Assembly: GCA_963205315.1 (NCBI GenBank)
Contig: CAUJIO010000034.1
Coordinates: 1-64,000 of the forward strand
Source of the DNA: Pseudomonadota bacterium
GTDB lineage: Bacteria; Pseudomonadota; Alphaproteobacteria; Rhizobiales; Aestuariivirgaceae
Length of the DNA stretch: 64,000 bases
Direction: 5' to 3'
Position numbers and translations under genes: made by a program. Positions 1-10,632 of the stretch are shown one piece after another; the stretch's first letter is position 1, and each line of letters begins with the position of its first letter. The notes under the pieces were generated by a model. That model made no database searches and had not been told where the DNA came from. It worked only from the letters and a program-made list of their open reading frames with translations.

Positions 1-231
1 GCAGAAGTATTCAGCGTCGCCGGTGATACGTCGCGCTTCAGCGCCGACACACCGCCTTTCTATGATGTCCGCCTGAAAATTCCCCGCGAGCAACTGGCGC
101 TGCTTGGCGCCAGTCAGCTTAAGCCCGGCATGCCGGCGGAAGCCTTCATCCAGACCGCCGAACGCACGCCGTTCTCCTATCTCGTCAAGCCATTGCTGGA
201 TCAGTTCCAGCACGCCTGGCGCGAACACTGA
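1..231 (+). CDS. HlyD-family type I secretion periplasmic adaptor, C-terminal end (partial)
   Basis: Frame 1 is open from the first base to the TGA at 229-231, giving 76 residues; the gene begins left of the window. The segment KPGMPAEAFIQTAERT followed by a PFSYLVKPLLDQ-like tail is typical of the last beta strands and C-terminus of membrane-fusion proteins that join an inner-membrane ABC exporter to TolC. Such adaptors export RTX proteins, and two RTX proteins lie further right (45.9-48.3 and 54.8-56.5 kb). The ABC partner would be expected just outside the window. Family assignment is good; the substrate is inference. Confidence 0.8.
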   Translation, partial: AEVFSVAGDTSRFSADTPPFYDVRLKIPREQLALLGASQLKPGMPAEAFIQTAERTPFSYLVKPLLDQFQHAWREH

Positions 232-292
232 GAACAAGCAGCTCGGAGCGATCGGCGTAACTCCGCGCACCGGGTGTGAAAGGAGGCGCAAC

Positions 293-685
293 ATGGATCA
301 GTTCACTGGCGGTTGCTTGTGCGGCAATGTCCAGATTGTGGTGTCGGGACCTCCATACCGGGTCGGCCTCTGTCATTGTCTGGATTGCCGCAAGCATCAC
401 GGTGCGTTGTTCCATGCCTCCGCGATTTTTCCTCAGGAGGCCGTGACGATTACCGGAGAAACAGGAAATTACGCGGGCCGGTTCTTCTGTCCGCGGTGCG
501 GTTCACCGGTATTCTCCCGCACTGCCGACGAGATCGAAGTCAATCTCGGCTCGCTGGACGAACCCAATCAACTGGCGCCGACCTACGAACTCTGGACCAT
601 CCGCCGCGAATCCTGGCTGCCGCCGTTTCCACTGAAGCGGCGATATGAGCGCGATCGAGACGCTGCGAGCCGCTCTGAGGACTAG
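293..685 (+). CDS. GFA-family zinc protein (glutathione-dependent formaldehyde-activating-like)
   Basis: The product is 130 aa. Starting at ATG 293 places an AGGAGG ribosome binding site (281-286) at good spacing; the frame is open further upstream but overlaps the previous gene. Zinc-ligand motifs of the GFA/CENP-V fold are visible: GGCLCG near residue 7, CHCLDC near residue 31 and CPRCGSPVF near residue 64. The founding member speeds condensation of formaldehyde with glutathione, but most family members have no proven substrate. It is probably a cytosolic metal-binding protein. It is not clearly part of an operon. Confidence 0.8.
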   Translation: MDQFTGGCLCGNVQIVVSGPPYRVGLCHCLDCRKHHGALFHASAIFPQEAVTITGETGNYAGRFFCPRCGSPVFSRTADEIEVNLGSLDEPNQLAPTYELWTIRRESWLPPFPLKRRYERDRDAASRSED

Positions 686-776
686 GTCAGCTGGTTGCAG
701 TTCCTCTGGAGCGGCTAGTCTAGGCAGCGCGGCGGAATGATGGTCTCCGGTCGAGAGTATCTACCGGGGCCAAGGG

Positions 777-2180
<1,404 letters not shown>

Positions 2181-2208
2181 TCATGAATTGTGCAAGTGAA
2201 ACACTGAG

Positions 2209-2541
2209 GTGAATGATTTTTGCGCAATGAGTGTCTGTCCGGAGTGCACGAACTATTCGGACATAACCGTTCATGGCTTCCGCTCCACCTTTCGGGACTG
2301 GGCTTCGGAACAAACCTCATTCCCGCATGAAACCTGCGAACATGCGCTTGCCCACCGGATTAGCGACAAGGCGGAAGCGGCCTACCGGCGCGGCGACCAG
2401 TTCGAAAAGCGGCGGAAACAGATGGAAGCGTGCGCAAAGTTCGGGGAGCCATTGGCCCGTGCAAACGCTGCGGTCCTCAACCGCAATCCACGTACCATCA
2501 CGCCTGCTCCGCTCCTAAAACTGCGCTCTGATCCGATATGA
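2209..2541 (+). pseudogene. Tyrosine integrase C-terminal remnant (P4-type)
   Basis: The frame keeps only the end of a P4-type phage/island integrase. It has DITVHGFRSTFRDWASE, containing the HxxR part of the active site, then LAHRISDKAEAAYRRGDQFE, containing the nucleophile tyrosine, then the usual KRRKQME tail. The first roughly 300 residues (arm-binding, core-binding and first catalytic arginine) are absent, and the sequence before the DITVHGF block looks unrelated. The last 40 residues diverge from the family. It lies downstream of the 3' end of tRNA-Ser(UGA) at 2819, the usual place for such an integrase. I read it as the scar of a lost integrative element. Confidence 0.8.
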
Positions 2542-2818
2542 AAGCCTTTGCCCAGCCACTAACGCAACAGCGCCTCCAGTCTATTGTGGACATGGATTCT
2601 GCCTTCCAGCGTTCGCAAGAGGACGCGGATTGCGAAAGCACGCTCGGCAAGTGCTTTTGCATTGATGGCTCGACGCGACACGAGAACGATTGGGAAAAGA
2701 TTTGCAGGCGGTATCAATGCGCCTCAGCCGCCGCGCTTGCAGAAACAAACTGACGAAAGGGCAACTCGCATGCAAGTTTCAAATTATAAAGAAAAGTCAA
2801 AAACGTGAAACGATTTAA
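2542..2818. other. Apparently non-coding gap between integrase remnant and tRNA-Ser
   Basis: No recognisable gene is seen. A 71-codon plus-strand frame (2538-2753) lacks a ribosome binding site and resembles nothing I know. The last 50 bases are AT-rich. I found no second copy of the tRNA 3' end to mark a far attachment site. Confidence 0.4.
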
Positions 2819-2908
2819 TGGCGGAGGGGGAGGGATTCGAACCCCCGGAGGGTTTAACCCCTCAACGGTTTTCAAGACCGCCGCAATCGACCGCTCTGCC
2901 ACCCCTCC
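2819..2908 (-). tRNA. tRNA-Ser (anticodon UGA)
   Basis: Read on the minus strand, the gene begins GGAGGGG at 2908 and ends CCCCTCC-G-CCA at 2819, so the acceptor stem pairs fully and CCA is encoded. The anticodon loop reads CTTGAAA, giving anticodon TGA. A long variable arm (GTTGAGGGGTTAAACCCTC region) and a total of 90 nt identify a class II serine tRNA. The T loop TTCGAAT is present. Its 3' end faces an integrase remnant, so it has probably served as an attachment site. Confidence 0.96.
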
Positions 2909-2968
2909 AGGTGCCGCGCAGGCCGCTTCCTAGCAGCCTTCGCGGTCACGCTCAATATCGGCGAACGC

Positions 2969-3739
2969 TCAATCGGCGTAGGAAGGATCTTCGGCGTCGA
3001 GAATGGCCTTCATCTCGGCGAAATGCGCCTGGAACTGGTCGCGGTCTGCTTCCCATTCCTGCGCCGTCTTTTCGGCGACCTCATTCGACATGACATTGAG
3101 TTTCTGGCCGGACGAATAGGCGAGCATCAGGTTGCGGCACGCGCGTTCGAGATAGTAAGTGAGATCGAAGGCCTCGGCGACGGTGGAGGCACAGATCAGA
3201 ACGCCATGGTTGCCCATCATCATGATCTGCTTGTTGCCAAGCAGTCCGCCCAGGCGGTCGCCCTCGGCATCGGTGTTGGCCATGCCGCCGTAATTCATAT
3301 CGACGGCAACGCGATTATAGAAACGCGCCGTGTTCTGATCGATCGGCAGGATCTCCGGATTGGCCAGCGATGCCAGCGCCGTCGCGTAAGGCGGATGCAG
3401 ATGAATGATGCAACGCGCCTGCGGCACGTTGGCGTGCATGCGGCCATGGATCGACCAGGCCGTCAGGTCCGGCGCATCCGGACGGTTCATCGTTTCCGAA
3501 TCATTCGAATCGAGCAGCAGCAGCTCCGATGCCTTGATGCGCGAAAAATGCTGCCAGCGCGGGTTCATCAGGAACTTCTTGCCGTCTGCCGAAACGGCCA
3601 GGCTGAAGTGATTGGCCACCGCCTCATGCCAGTCAAATTTGACCGACAGCCGGAATGCCGCCGCAAGGTCGACACGCAATTGCCATTCGTCGGTATCAAG
3701 AGTCCGAGCCGTCTTGAGTGTCGCGAGGTTGCCCATCAT
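2969..3739 (-). CDS. Class II aldolase/adducin-domain protein
   Basis: The product is 256 aa. The start at 3739 (two consecutive ATG codons) has an AGGAG site 3-8 bases upstream; longer frames lack this and overlap the divergent gene. The zinc site HLHPPYA is near residue 120 and a later NHGV segment near 185, as in L-fuculose-phosphate aldolase and adducin heads. The family cleaves sugar phosphates or acts as epimerases and dehydratases, and the substrate cannot be read here. It is divergent from the DUF2147 gene and shares a promoter region of about 80-100 bases. Confidence 0.85.
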   Translation of the reverse strand: MMGNLATLKTARTLDTDEWQLRVDLAAAFRLSVKFDWHEAVANHFSLAVSADGKKFLMNPRWQHFSRIKASELLLLDSNDSETMNRPDAPDLTAWSIHGRMHANVPQARCIIHLHPPYATALASLANPEILPIDQNTARFYNRVAVDMNYGGMANTDAEGDRLGGLLGNKQIMMMGNHGVLICASTVAEAFDLTYYLERACRNLMLAYSSGQKLNVMSNEVAEKTAQEWEADRDQFQAHFAEMKAILDAEDPSYAD

Positions 3740-3839
3740 AATCTCCTGTGCACGAGCGGAAACGATAGCGGTTCCGGTCTTTCCCGGCAATCGCTCCGTG
3801 CTGCAGGGCTGATGTGAGAAGATGGCGGAGTACTGGGGA

Positions 3840-4271
3840 ATGAGGATGATCTGGGCCGGCGCCGCGGCGTTGGCGGGGTTGATGGTGGCAACGGGCAACG
3901 GCATGGCCGGCAGTGACCCGTCCGGCATATGGCGGATGGCCAGCGGCAAGGTGACGGTCAAGCTCGCACCTTGCGGCAACGCCTTCTGCGGCACCGTGGT
4001 CGGCCTCAAGCGCCCCCTCGACAAGCATGGAAGACCGAAGCGCGACAAGGAAAACCCCAACCCGTCGCTGCGCGAACGTCCGGTGATTGGCCTGATGATC
4101 ATGGCGAACATGGTGCCGACCGGCGACAACCGTTGGGACGGAACGATTTACAATCCGGACGATGGCAAGAGCTACCGCTCGAACCTCAAACTGCAGAACA
4201 CCAATCTGATGAAGGTTGAGGGCTGCGTTTCGGTATTCTGCAAGACGATGAAATTCATTCGCGTGAAGTGA
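3840..4271 (+). CDS. DUF2147-family exported protein
   Basis: This 143-aa protein begins with a signal peptide (MRMIWAGAAALAGLMVATGN, then GMA). ATG 3822 would add six residues; I prefer 3840 because GGAG at 3827-3830 precedes it. The mature part shows the family pattern of a small beta-barrel: DPSGIWRM near residue 28, a CGNAFCGTVVG region and W-GTIYNPDDGKSY further on. Four cysteines could make disulfides in the periplasm. The function of DUF2147 is unknown. Its stop overlaps the GTG start of the next gene by three bases, so the two are likely cotranscribed. Confidence 0.8.
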   Translation: MRMIWAGAAALAGLMVATGNGMAGSDPSGIWRMASGKVTVKLAPCGNAFCGTVVGLKRPLDKHGRPKRDKENPNPSLRERPVIGLMIMANMVPTGDNRWDGTIYNPDDGKSYRSNLKLQNTNLMKVEGCVSVFCKTMKFIRVK

Positions 4272-4999
4272 AGCAAATGATGCACCGCCTGCTGCCTGCC
4301 GTGCTCTCGCTTGCCATGACAATGGCCGCGCCCGTCTTCGCCCAGGCGCTGCAGGAACTTCCCTTCGACAAGCAGATGAAACTCGCCAAGGTCGGCGATG
4401 TCGACGCGCAATATTTGGTAGGCCTGGCTTTCGAGACCGGCGAGGGGGCAAAGGCCGATGAGGCCGAGGCCGCCCGATGGTTTCGCAAATCTGCTCTGCA
4501 GGGCAATGTCGAGGCGCAATATCACCTGGCGCTGCTGGTCTCAAAGGGCGCGAAGGGTTTGAAACAGGATTGGCCGACGGCCTTGAAGCTGTTTCAGGAT
4601 GCTGCAGCCAAGGGTCATGCCTCCGCCATGAATGCCCTGGGCCGCGCGTATCAGACAGGAACCGGCACAACGGCAGATCCGGCAAAGGCGGCCGAGTGGT
4701 ATGCCAAGGCCGTGGAGGAAAAATTGCCCGACGCCGAGAACAATCTCGGCATGCTCTATCTTGAGGGCAAGGGTGTCACCCGTGACCTCGCCCAGGCTTT
4801 CCGGTTGTTCGAACGGGCGGCGGCCCAGAACGATCCGTGGGGCCTCAACAATCTCGGCGGAATGTATGAAATGGGCTGGGGCACAACCGTCGACAAGGCA
4901 AAGGCGCTCGACTACTACAAGCGGGCACGCGCCGCCGGCAACATCGCGGCGCAAAAGAATGTCGACCGCCTGTCCGTCGCTGACGACAGCGCCGGCTAA
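4268..4999 (+). CDS. Exported Sel1-repeat (TPR-like) protein
   Basis: This 243-aa protein has a signal peptide ending near PVFAQA. About five Sel1-like helical repeats of 36 residues follow, with the pattern A-YLVGLAFETGEG, A-YHLALLVSKG, AMNALGRAYQTGTG, AENNLGMLYLEGKG and GLNNLGGMYEMGWG. These repeats form protein-protein interaction scaffolds. The start is GTG 4268, overlapping the upstream stop, or ATG 4277. Probably periplasmic; the partner is unknown. The neighbouring rlpA suggests, but does not show, an envelope role. Confidence 0.85.
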   Translation: MKQMMHRLLPAVLSLAMTMAAPVFAQALQELPFDKQMKLAKVGDVDAQYLVGLAFETGEGAKADEAEAARWFRKSALQGNVEAQYHLALLVSKGAKGLKQDWPTALKLFQDAAAKGHASAMNALGRAYQTGTGTTADPAKAAEWYAKAVEEKLPDAENNLGMLYLEGKGVTRDLAQAFRLFERAAAQNDPWGLNNLGGMYEMGWGTTVDKAKALDYYKRARAAGNIAAQKNVDRLSVADDSAG

Positions 5000-5118
5000 C
5001 CCGGCATTAACCATACTTCCCAACTTCAAATTTACGATCCCGGCGCAAACACTTGCACTGTTGAATTCCGATCACAGGGTCTCGGGGACGACAGGCCCTT
5101 TGCGTGGAGTGGGTGAGT

Positions 5119-6126
5119 ATGATTCGGTACTTGAAGTTTGCGGTCATCATGATCGCGGCCGGCCTGATGCTTGCGGGCTGTTCGTCGTCCGGGAAGAAGC
5201 AGTCCAAGCTCGATCCCTTCGCTGGCACTGGCAGCCCCTATTACAAGGGCAAGGGGCCCGTTCCCTGGGGTGGCGGCCGTGAGCATGTCGGCAAGCCCTA
5301 TCAGGTCGCAGGCCGCTGGTTCACGCCCAAGGATCAGCCGAACTACGACAAGACCGGTGTCGCCTCGTGGTACGGCGAGGCCTTCAACCGCCGCAAGACA
5401 TCGAATGGCGAATGGTTCGACATGACGCGCCTCACCGCAGCGCACGCCACCTTGCCGCTGCCGAGCTATGTCAAGGTCACCAATCTGGACAATGGCCGCG
5501 AGGTCGTCGTCCGAGTCAATGACCGCGGTCCCTTCGTCAACACCCGCGTCATCGATCTATCGAAGCGCGCCGCCAGCGTTCTCGACTATCAGCGCAAGGG
5601 CAAGACCACGGTTCGCGTGCAATACATCGGACCAGCACCGTTGAATGACAACGGCACGCACCTCGCCGCCATGAATTCCGAGCTGAATCGCGGCACGCCA
5701 TTGCGCCGGATGATTGCTGCCGCAGACCGCTCGAAGGGGTCATTCCGGGGCAGCGACGTCCTGGTTGCGGAAGCAAAGCCCAAGCCGAAGAGCGTGCCCT
5801 TCCAGCCGGTTCAAACTGTTGCCTATCAGCCGCCGGCCGAACCGCAGCAGGGCGGAGCGGAGCAGGGGCTCGTTACGACATACTACATCCAACTGGGCTC
5901 CTTTACCGATCCGGATAACGCCGGCCGCGCCCGCGATCAGTTTGCCTCGGCCTGGCCGGTACAGTTTATCGAGCTCTCGGGATCAAATGGTCCGGTCTAC
6001 CGCGTCCGCATCGGTCCGATCGCCGGCCAGAACGATGCAATGACGGCCCTCGACAACGCCCAGGCGGCAGGATTTGGCGATGCCAAACTGGTGAGGGCAC
6101 AAACCGTTCAGGCCTCGCTTCAATAG
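5119..6126 (+). CDS. rlpA: RlpA-like septal-ring lipoprotein with DPBB and SPOR domains
   Basis: This 335-aa lipoprotein carries the lipobox LAGC near residue 20 of the chosen start (ATG 5119; GTG 5104 is an alternative). The double-psi beta-barrel domain is clear: GVASWYGEAF near residue 76, then RTS/NGE, LTAAHATLPLPSYVKVTN, VRVNDRGPF and IDLSKRAA. A C-terminal SPOR domain begins YYIQLGSF near residue 255 and binds denuded glycan at the division site. In Pseudomonas the homologue is a lytic transglycosylase acting on stem-less glycan. It precedes a penicillin-binding carboxypeptidase, forming a cell-wall pair. Confidence 0.92.
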   Translation: MIRYLKFAVIMIAAGLMLAGCSSSGKKQSKLDPFAGTGSPYYKGKGPVPWGGGREHVGKPYQVAGRWFTPKDQPNYDKTGVASWYGEAFNRRKTSNGEWFDMTRLTAAHATLPLPSYVKVTNLDNGREVVVRVNDRGPFVNTRVIDLSKRAASVLDYQRKGKTTVRVQYIGPAPLNDNGTHLAAMNSELNRGTPLRRMIAAADRSKGSFRGSDVLVAEAKPKPKSVPFQPVQTVAYQPPAEPQQGGAEQGLVTTYYIQLGSFTDPDNAGRARDQFASAWPVQFIELSGSNGPVYRVRIGPIAGQNDAMTALDNAQAAGFGDAKLVRAQTVQASLQ

Positions 6127-6215
6127 ACGCAGGATGAAATGAACTGCCGCATCAGTCTTCCCCTTCGGTGGTTCACGCGCTAGCTTGCGGGCTTCATTGG
6201 GAGACCGTATCCGCC

Positions 6216-7394
6216 ATGCGCCGCCTTCTGGCCATTCGCCGCCTTGCCAACTGCCTTTCAGGACTCGCCATTGCGCTTGTGGCATGGACCGGGTTGGCCA
6301 TGGCGCAGGAACTGGCCTACGAAAGCACGGCCAGGCAAGCCATCCTGATCGATGCCCGCACCGGACGCGTGCTGTACGAGAAAGATGCCGACACCGCCAT
6401 TCCACCTGCGTCGATGAGCAAGCTCATGACCATGATCATGGTGTTCGAGGCGCTGAAGGCCAACAAGCTTACCCTCGATCAAACCTTCAAGATCAGCGAG
6501 GATGCCTGGCGCCGCGGCGGCGCATCGTCTGGCGGTTCGACCATGTACGCCGAGCTCAATTCGAACGTCAAATTGCAGGACCTCATTCAGGGCGTGGTCG
6601 TGCAGTCGGCAAATGATGCCTGCATTGCCATCGCCGAGGGCATGGCGGGAAGTGAGACGGCTTTTGCCCAGCAAATGACAGACCGTGCTCATGCGCTTGG
6701 CGCGAACACGGCCAGCTTCCGCAATGCCACGGGGCTGCCAGATCCAGAACACCGCATGAGCGTGCGCGATCTCTCCGTATTGTCGCGTTACATCATCACC
6801 ACCTTTCCGGAATACTATAAGTACTATTCCATCCCGGAATTCACCTGGAACAAGATCCGGCAGGAGAACCGCAATCCGCTGCTGAAGGATTATCCCGGCG
6901 CGGATGGCATGAAGACCGGTTACACGAAAGAGGCAGGGTATGGCCTCGTCGGGTCCGCAACGCGCGATGGCCGCCGGCTGATCATGGTCATCGCCGGACT
7001 GAAGAGCATCAACGAGCGCAAGCTGGAGGCGCAGAACCTTCTCGACTGGGGCTTCCGCCAGTTCCGCGCGACTGATGTCTTCTCCAAGGGGGATCGTGTT
7101 GGCGCGGCCCGTGTCTGGGGCGGCACCGAGCGCGCTGTTGATCTGGTCGCTTCCGAAGGCATACGCGTGGCCCTGACTGCGGCTGAGCAGGAGGTGGTCG
7201 AGATGAAACTGGCCTACCAGGGCCCGCTGATGGCGCCCGTCGATGTCGGCACGCATGTTGGCAGCGTGCGCTTCATTGTCGACGGACTGACGGTCGCTGA
7301 TGTACCGGTGGAAACGGCCGCAGCCGTGCCCCTGGATGAGTCAATGTGGTCGCGGGCAATCGACTCCATCTACATCATGATTTTCGGCAGTTAG
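6216..7394 (+). CDS. D-alanyl-D-alanine carboxypeptidase (PBP5/6 family)
   Basis: The product is 392 aa with a signal peptide ending LAMAQ near residue 30. Serine-peptidase S11 motifs are in order: SxxK as SMSK near residue 66, SxN as SAN near residue 129 and KTG as MKTGYT near residue 233. A C-terminal beta domain (PBP5_C) follows. It trims the terminal D-Ala from peptidoglycan stems in the periplasm. I chose ATG 6216 because the signal peptide begins there; an upstream GTG (6168) adds an unlikely leader. It directly abuts tmk, with no base between stop and start. Confidence 0.93.
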   Translation: MRRLLAIRRLANCLSGLAIALVAWTGLAMAQELAYESTARQAILIDARTGRVLYEKDADTAIPPASMSKLMTMIMVFEALKANKLTLDQTFKISEDAWRRGGASSGGSTMYAELNSNVKLQDLIQGVVVQSANDACIAIAEGMAGSETAFAQQMTDRAHALGANTASFRNATGLPDPEHRMSVRDLSVLSRYIITTFPEYYKYYSIPEFTWNKIRQENRNPLLKDYPGADGMKTGYTKEAGYGLVGSATRDGRRLIMVIAGLKSINERKLEAQNLLDWGFRQFRATDVFSKGDRVGAARVWGGTERAVDLVASEGIRVALTAAEQEVVEMKLAYQGPLMAPVDVGTHVGSVRFIVDGLTVADVPVETAAAVPLDESMWSRAIDSIYIMIFGS

Positions 7395-8021
7395 ATGCAG
7401 GCTCTCTTCATCACCTTCGAAGGCGGCGAAGGCACCGGCAAGTCGACCCAGATCAAGCGCCTCGGCGAACGGCTTTCCGCCGCCGGACACACGCTCGTGG
7501 TCACCCGCGAACCCGGTGGCACGCCCGAAGCCGAAGCCGTCCGCCGGCTGCTGGTGAATGGCGACGTCACGCGCTGGACAGCGAAATCCGAGGCGCTCCT
7601 CAACTATGCTGCGCGCGAACAGCATCTGGAACAGGTCATTCGTCCCGCCCTTGCGCGGGAGGAGACCGTTCTCTGCGACCGGTTCATGGATTCCACGCGC
7701 GCCTATCAGGGCTATGCCGGGGGCTGCGCGCCGGCCTTTATCGATGCACTTGAGCAAGCTGTCGTCGGACCCACGCGTCCGCGCCTCACGCTGATTTTCG
7801 ATCTCGATCCCGTCGTCGGACTGGAGCGGGCCCGTACGCGCGGCGATGCGCTGTCGGAAGACCGCTATGAGCGCAAAGGGCTGTCGTTCCATCGCAAACT
7901 GCGCGACGGATATCTCGATATCTTGCGCCGCGATCCGAAGCGCTGCCGTCTCGTCGATGCGGCGGGTTCGATTGACGAGGTGGCGGAGTCGGTCTGGTCG
8001 ATCGTGAGCACGTTTCTCTGA
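7395..8021 (+). CDS. tmk: Thymidylate kinase (dTMP kinase)
   Basis: This 208-aa enzyme phosphorylates dTMP to dTDP with ATP in the cytosol. The P-loop FEGGEGTGKST is near residues 7-17, the DR-containing segment CDRFMDSTRAYQG near 94, and a lid region near 150. The start codon directly follows the stop of the carboxypeptidase gene, and the stop overlaps holB by one base. Coupling with holB, which supplies part of the clamp loader, is common in bacteria. Confidence 0.96.
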   Translation: MQALFITFEGGEGTGKSTQIKRLGERLSAAGHTLVVTREPGGTPEAEAVRRLLVNGDVTRWTAKSEALLNYAAREQHLEQVIRPALAREETVLCDRFMDSTRAYQGYAGGCAPAFIDALEQAVVGPTRPRLTLIFDLDPVVGLERARTRGDALSEDRYERKGLSFHRKLRDGYLDILRRDPKRCRLVDAAGSIDEVAESVWSIVSTFL

Positions 8022-9052
8022 TGGCGGACGACTTCAAGGACCCGCGCGAAGTGCCATGGCACCCGCGCCATGCGACGGGGCTTCTCGGCCATGAGGCGGC
8101 GGAAACCCATCTGCTGCAGGCCCACCGCTCGGGGCGGCTGCATCATGCCTGGCTGATCACCGGTCCGCGCGGCATTGGCAAGGCAACGCTCGCCTACCGC
8201 TTCGCCAAGTTCCTTCTGCACGTACCCACGCCGGAACGCGCCGCAGCCCATACTTCGCTGCACGTTGCCGCCGAAGCTCCCGCCTTTCGCCAGGTCGCGG
8301 CGTCATCTCACCCCGATCTTCTTGTTGTCGAACGCGCCGTCGACACCCGCAACAAGCGGCTGAAGACCGAGATTGCGGTGGATGATGCCCGGGCCGCGCA
8401 AGGATTCTTCGCTCGCACCTCGGGCGCCGGTGGCTATCGCATTGCCATTGTCGATAGCGCCGACGATCTCAACAGCGAATCCGCCAATGCATTGCTGAAA
8501 GTGATTGAAGAGCCGCCACAGAAAAGTGTCTTCCTGATCGTCTGCCATCAGCCGGGCCGGCTGCTGCGCACCATTCGCTCGCGTTGTCTGCAATTGCCTC
8601 TGGCCGCACTGGACAACGAAACCGCAATGCGGGTGCTGACGGGGCTTCCTCCCGAGGCGGTTGATGGCGAGGGCGAGGCCTTGCGTCAGGCCATATCGCT
8701 GTCACATGGCAGCCCCGGCCGTGCGCTGGAACTGGTGGGGTCCAAGGGTGCCGCGGCCTATGCCGAGTTCCTGCGCCGCCAGCGGCTGTCACCCGGTGCG
8801 GCGGTTGAAATCGGCTCTGCCTTCGCGGGCCGCGAAAGCCCGCAGGACTATTTCATCTTCTGCGAGTTGCTGCTGGGCTGGATCGCTGCCAAGGCGCGCG
8901 CCGAAGCGCTGGCGGGCAGGGGAGACGCTCTGGCTGTCGCACACGGCGACATCAACGCTTCCCTCCGCCAGACAGATGCCCTAAACCTCGACCGCCGTCA
9001 GGCGGTCACCGATGCGCTGATGCGTCTCGAAGCGGCCCTCAAGGCATCCTGA
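8021..9052 (+). CDS. holB: DNA polymerase III delta-prime subunit
   Basis: This 343-aa AAA+ protein is part of the clamp loader that places the beta clamp on DNA. A P-loop-like [15 protein letters not shown] is near residue 48. The sensor-like stretch [13 protein letters not shown] (near 150) and the RSRCLQLPL segment (near 190) are diagnostic of delta-prime/gamma subunits. It overlaps tmk by one base and precedes metG by 20 bases. Confidence 0.94.
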   Translation: MADDFKDPREVPWHPRHATGLLGHEAAETHLLQAHRSGRLHHAWLITGPRGIGKATLAYRFAKFLLHVPTPERAAAHTSLHVAAEAPAFRQVAASSHPDLLVVERAVDTRNKRLKTEIAVDDARAAQGFFARTSGAGGYRIAIVDSADDLNSESANALLKVIEEPPQKSVFLIVCHQPGRLLRTIRSRCLQLPLAALDNETAMRVLTGLPPEAVDGEGEALRQAISLSHGSPGRALELVGSKGAAAYAEFLRRQRLSPGAAVEIGSAFAGRESPQDYFIFCELLLGWIAAKARAEALAGRGDALAVAHGDINASLRQTDALNLDRRQAVTDALMRLEAALKAS

Positions 9053-9072
9053 AATTCCTAGATAGAAGAACG

Positions 9073-10629
9073 ATGTCCAAACCGAAATTTTACATCACTA
9101 CGGCCATTCCCTATGCCAACGGCGCGCCGCACATTGGCCACGCCTATGAACGCATCGCCACCGATGCCATCGCCCGCTTCAAGCGGCTGGACGGTTATGA
9201 CGTATTCTTCGTCACCGGCATGGACGAGCATGGCCAGAAGATGCAGCAGACGGCAGCGCGCGAAGGCATCACGCCGCAAGCACTGGCAGACCGCACCGCA
9301 GCGCAGTTCGAGCAGATGGGCGAAGATCTCAATGCCCGCGCCGACGACATCCTGCGCACCACCTCCGAACGTCACCGGATTTCGGTGCAGGAAATCTGGC
9401 GCCGCATGGCAGCGAGGGGCGACATCTACCTGTCGAAATATGCCGGCTGGTATTCGGTGCGCGACGAAGCCTATTACGCCGAGGACGAGATCGAAACCCG
9501 CGAGGGCCGCCGTTTCGCGGTCAAGACCGGAACACCGGTCGAATGGGTGGAGGAAGAAAGCTATTTCTTCAAGCTTTCGGCCTATGCCGAACCCCTGCTG
9601 AAGCACTACGAGCAGCACCCGGATTTCATCACACCGGAGCATTACAGGAACGAGATCGTCGCTTTCGTGAAGCGCGGCCTCAACGATCTCTCTGTCAGCC
9701 GCACCACCTTCGACTGGGGTGTTCCGGTGCCGGGCGATCCGAAACACGTCATGTATGTCTGGGTCGACGCGCTGACGAATTACCTGTCAGCCACGGGCTT
9801 TCCCGACGAGAACGCGCCGCGCGCAAAGTTCTGGCCGGCGGACGCCCATGTCATCGGCAAGGACATCACCCGCTTTCACGCCATCTACTGGCCGGCCTTC
9901 CTGATGTCGGCGGGGCTTCCCGTCCACAAGCAGGTCGTCGTCCATGGCTTCCTGTTCAGCCGCGGCGAGAAGATGTCGAAGTCGGTCGGCAACGTTGTGG
10001 CCCCCGCCGATCTGGTCCGCACCTATGGCGTCGACCAGACGCGCTATTTCTTCCTGCGCGAAGTACCCTTCGGCCAGGACGGAAACTACAGCCACGAGGC
10101 CATCGTCAACCGCGTCAACGCGGATCTCGCCAATGACCTCGGCAATCTCGCCCAGCGCTCGTTGTCGATGATCGCCAAGAACTGCGGAGCGAAGGTTCCG
10201 GCCTGCGGCGCTCTTAACGATGCCGACACCGAAATCCTTGCCGCCGCCGATGCGATCCATGCCGAGGCTCGCGCCGCACATGACAGCAATGCCATCAACA
10301 AGGCGCTGGATGCCATCTGGAAAGTGGTGGCCGACGCCAACCGTTACTTCGCGGGTCAGGAGCCCTGGGCGCTGAAGAAGACCGATCCCGCCCGCATGGA
10401 AACCGTCCTCTACGTGACGGCCGAGGTGCTGCGCATTGTCGGAACATTGGCCCAGCCCTATGTGCCAGGCTCCGCCGCCAGGCTGCTCGACCTCCTGGCG
10501 GTTCCGGCCGATCAGCGATCGTTCGCCGATTTGGGCAAGCGGCTCGTCTCCGGCACGCCGCTGCCAGCGCCCTCGCCCATTTTCCCGCGCTATGTGGAGG
10601 AGGGGGAGGCCCCTCCGGCAAAGGCCTGA
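9073..10629 (+). CDS. metG: Methionyl-tRNA synthetase
   Basis: This 518-aa class I synthetase attaches methionine to tRNA-Met. The HIGH motif is exact ([15 protein letters not shown] near residue 17) and KMSKS is exact ([12 protein letters not shown] near residue 299). The catalytic core with its connective domain is followed by an anticodon-binding helical domain. No C-terminal EMAP/dimerisation extension is present, so this is the short form of about 515 aa seen in alphaproteobacteria. It is in the tmk-holB-metG-tatD run, with three bases before tatD. Confidence 0.96.
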   Translation: MSKPKFYITTAIPYANGAPHIGHAYERIATDAIARFKRLDGYDVFFVTGMDEHGQKMQQTAAREGITPQALADRTAAQFEQMGEDLNARADDILRTTSERHRISVQEIWRRMAARGDIYLSKYAGWYSVRDEAYYAEDEIETREGRRFAVKTGTPVEWVEEESYFFKLSAYAEPLLKHYEQHPDFITPEHYRNEIVAFVKRGLNDLSVSRTTFDWGVPVPGDPKHVMYVWVDALTNYLSATGFPDENAPRAKFWPADAHVIGKDITRFHAIYWPAFLMSAGLPVHKQVVVHGFLFSRGEKMSKSVGNVVAPADLVRTYGVDQTRYFFLREVPFGQDGNYSHEAIVNRVNADLANDLGNLAQRSLSMIAKNCGAKVPACGALNDADTEILAAADAIHAEARAAHDSNAINKALDAIWKVVADANRYFAGQEPWALKKTDPARMETVLYVTAEVLRIVGTLAQPYVPGSAARLLDLLAVPADQRSFADLGKRLVSGTPLPAPSPIFPRYVEEGEAPPAKA

Positions 10630-10632
10630 TCC

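Noticed and set aside
2538-2753. 71-codon plus-strand frame between the integrase remnant and tRNA-Ser
   Set aside because: No ribosome binding site, no family resemblance, lies in a decayed region; cannot be supported as a gene.
8168-8200. P-loop in HolB taken as evidence for DnaX
   Set aside because: Length (343 aa) and tmk neighbourhood fit delta-prime; DnaX is longer and usually next to recR.
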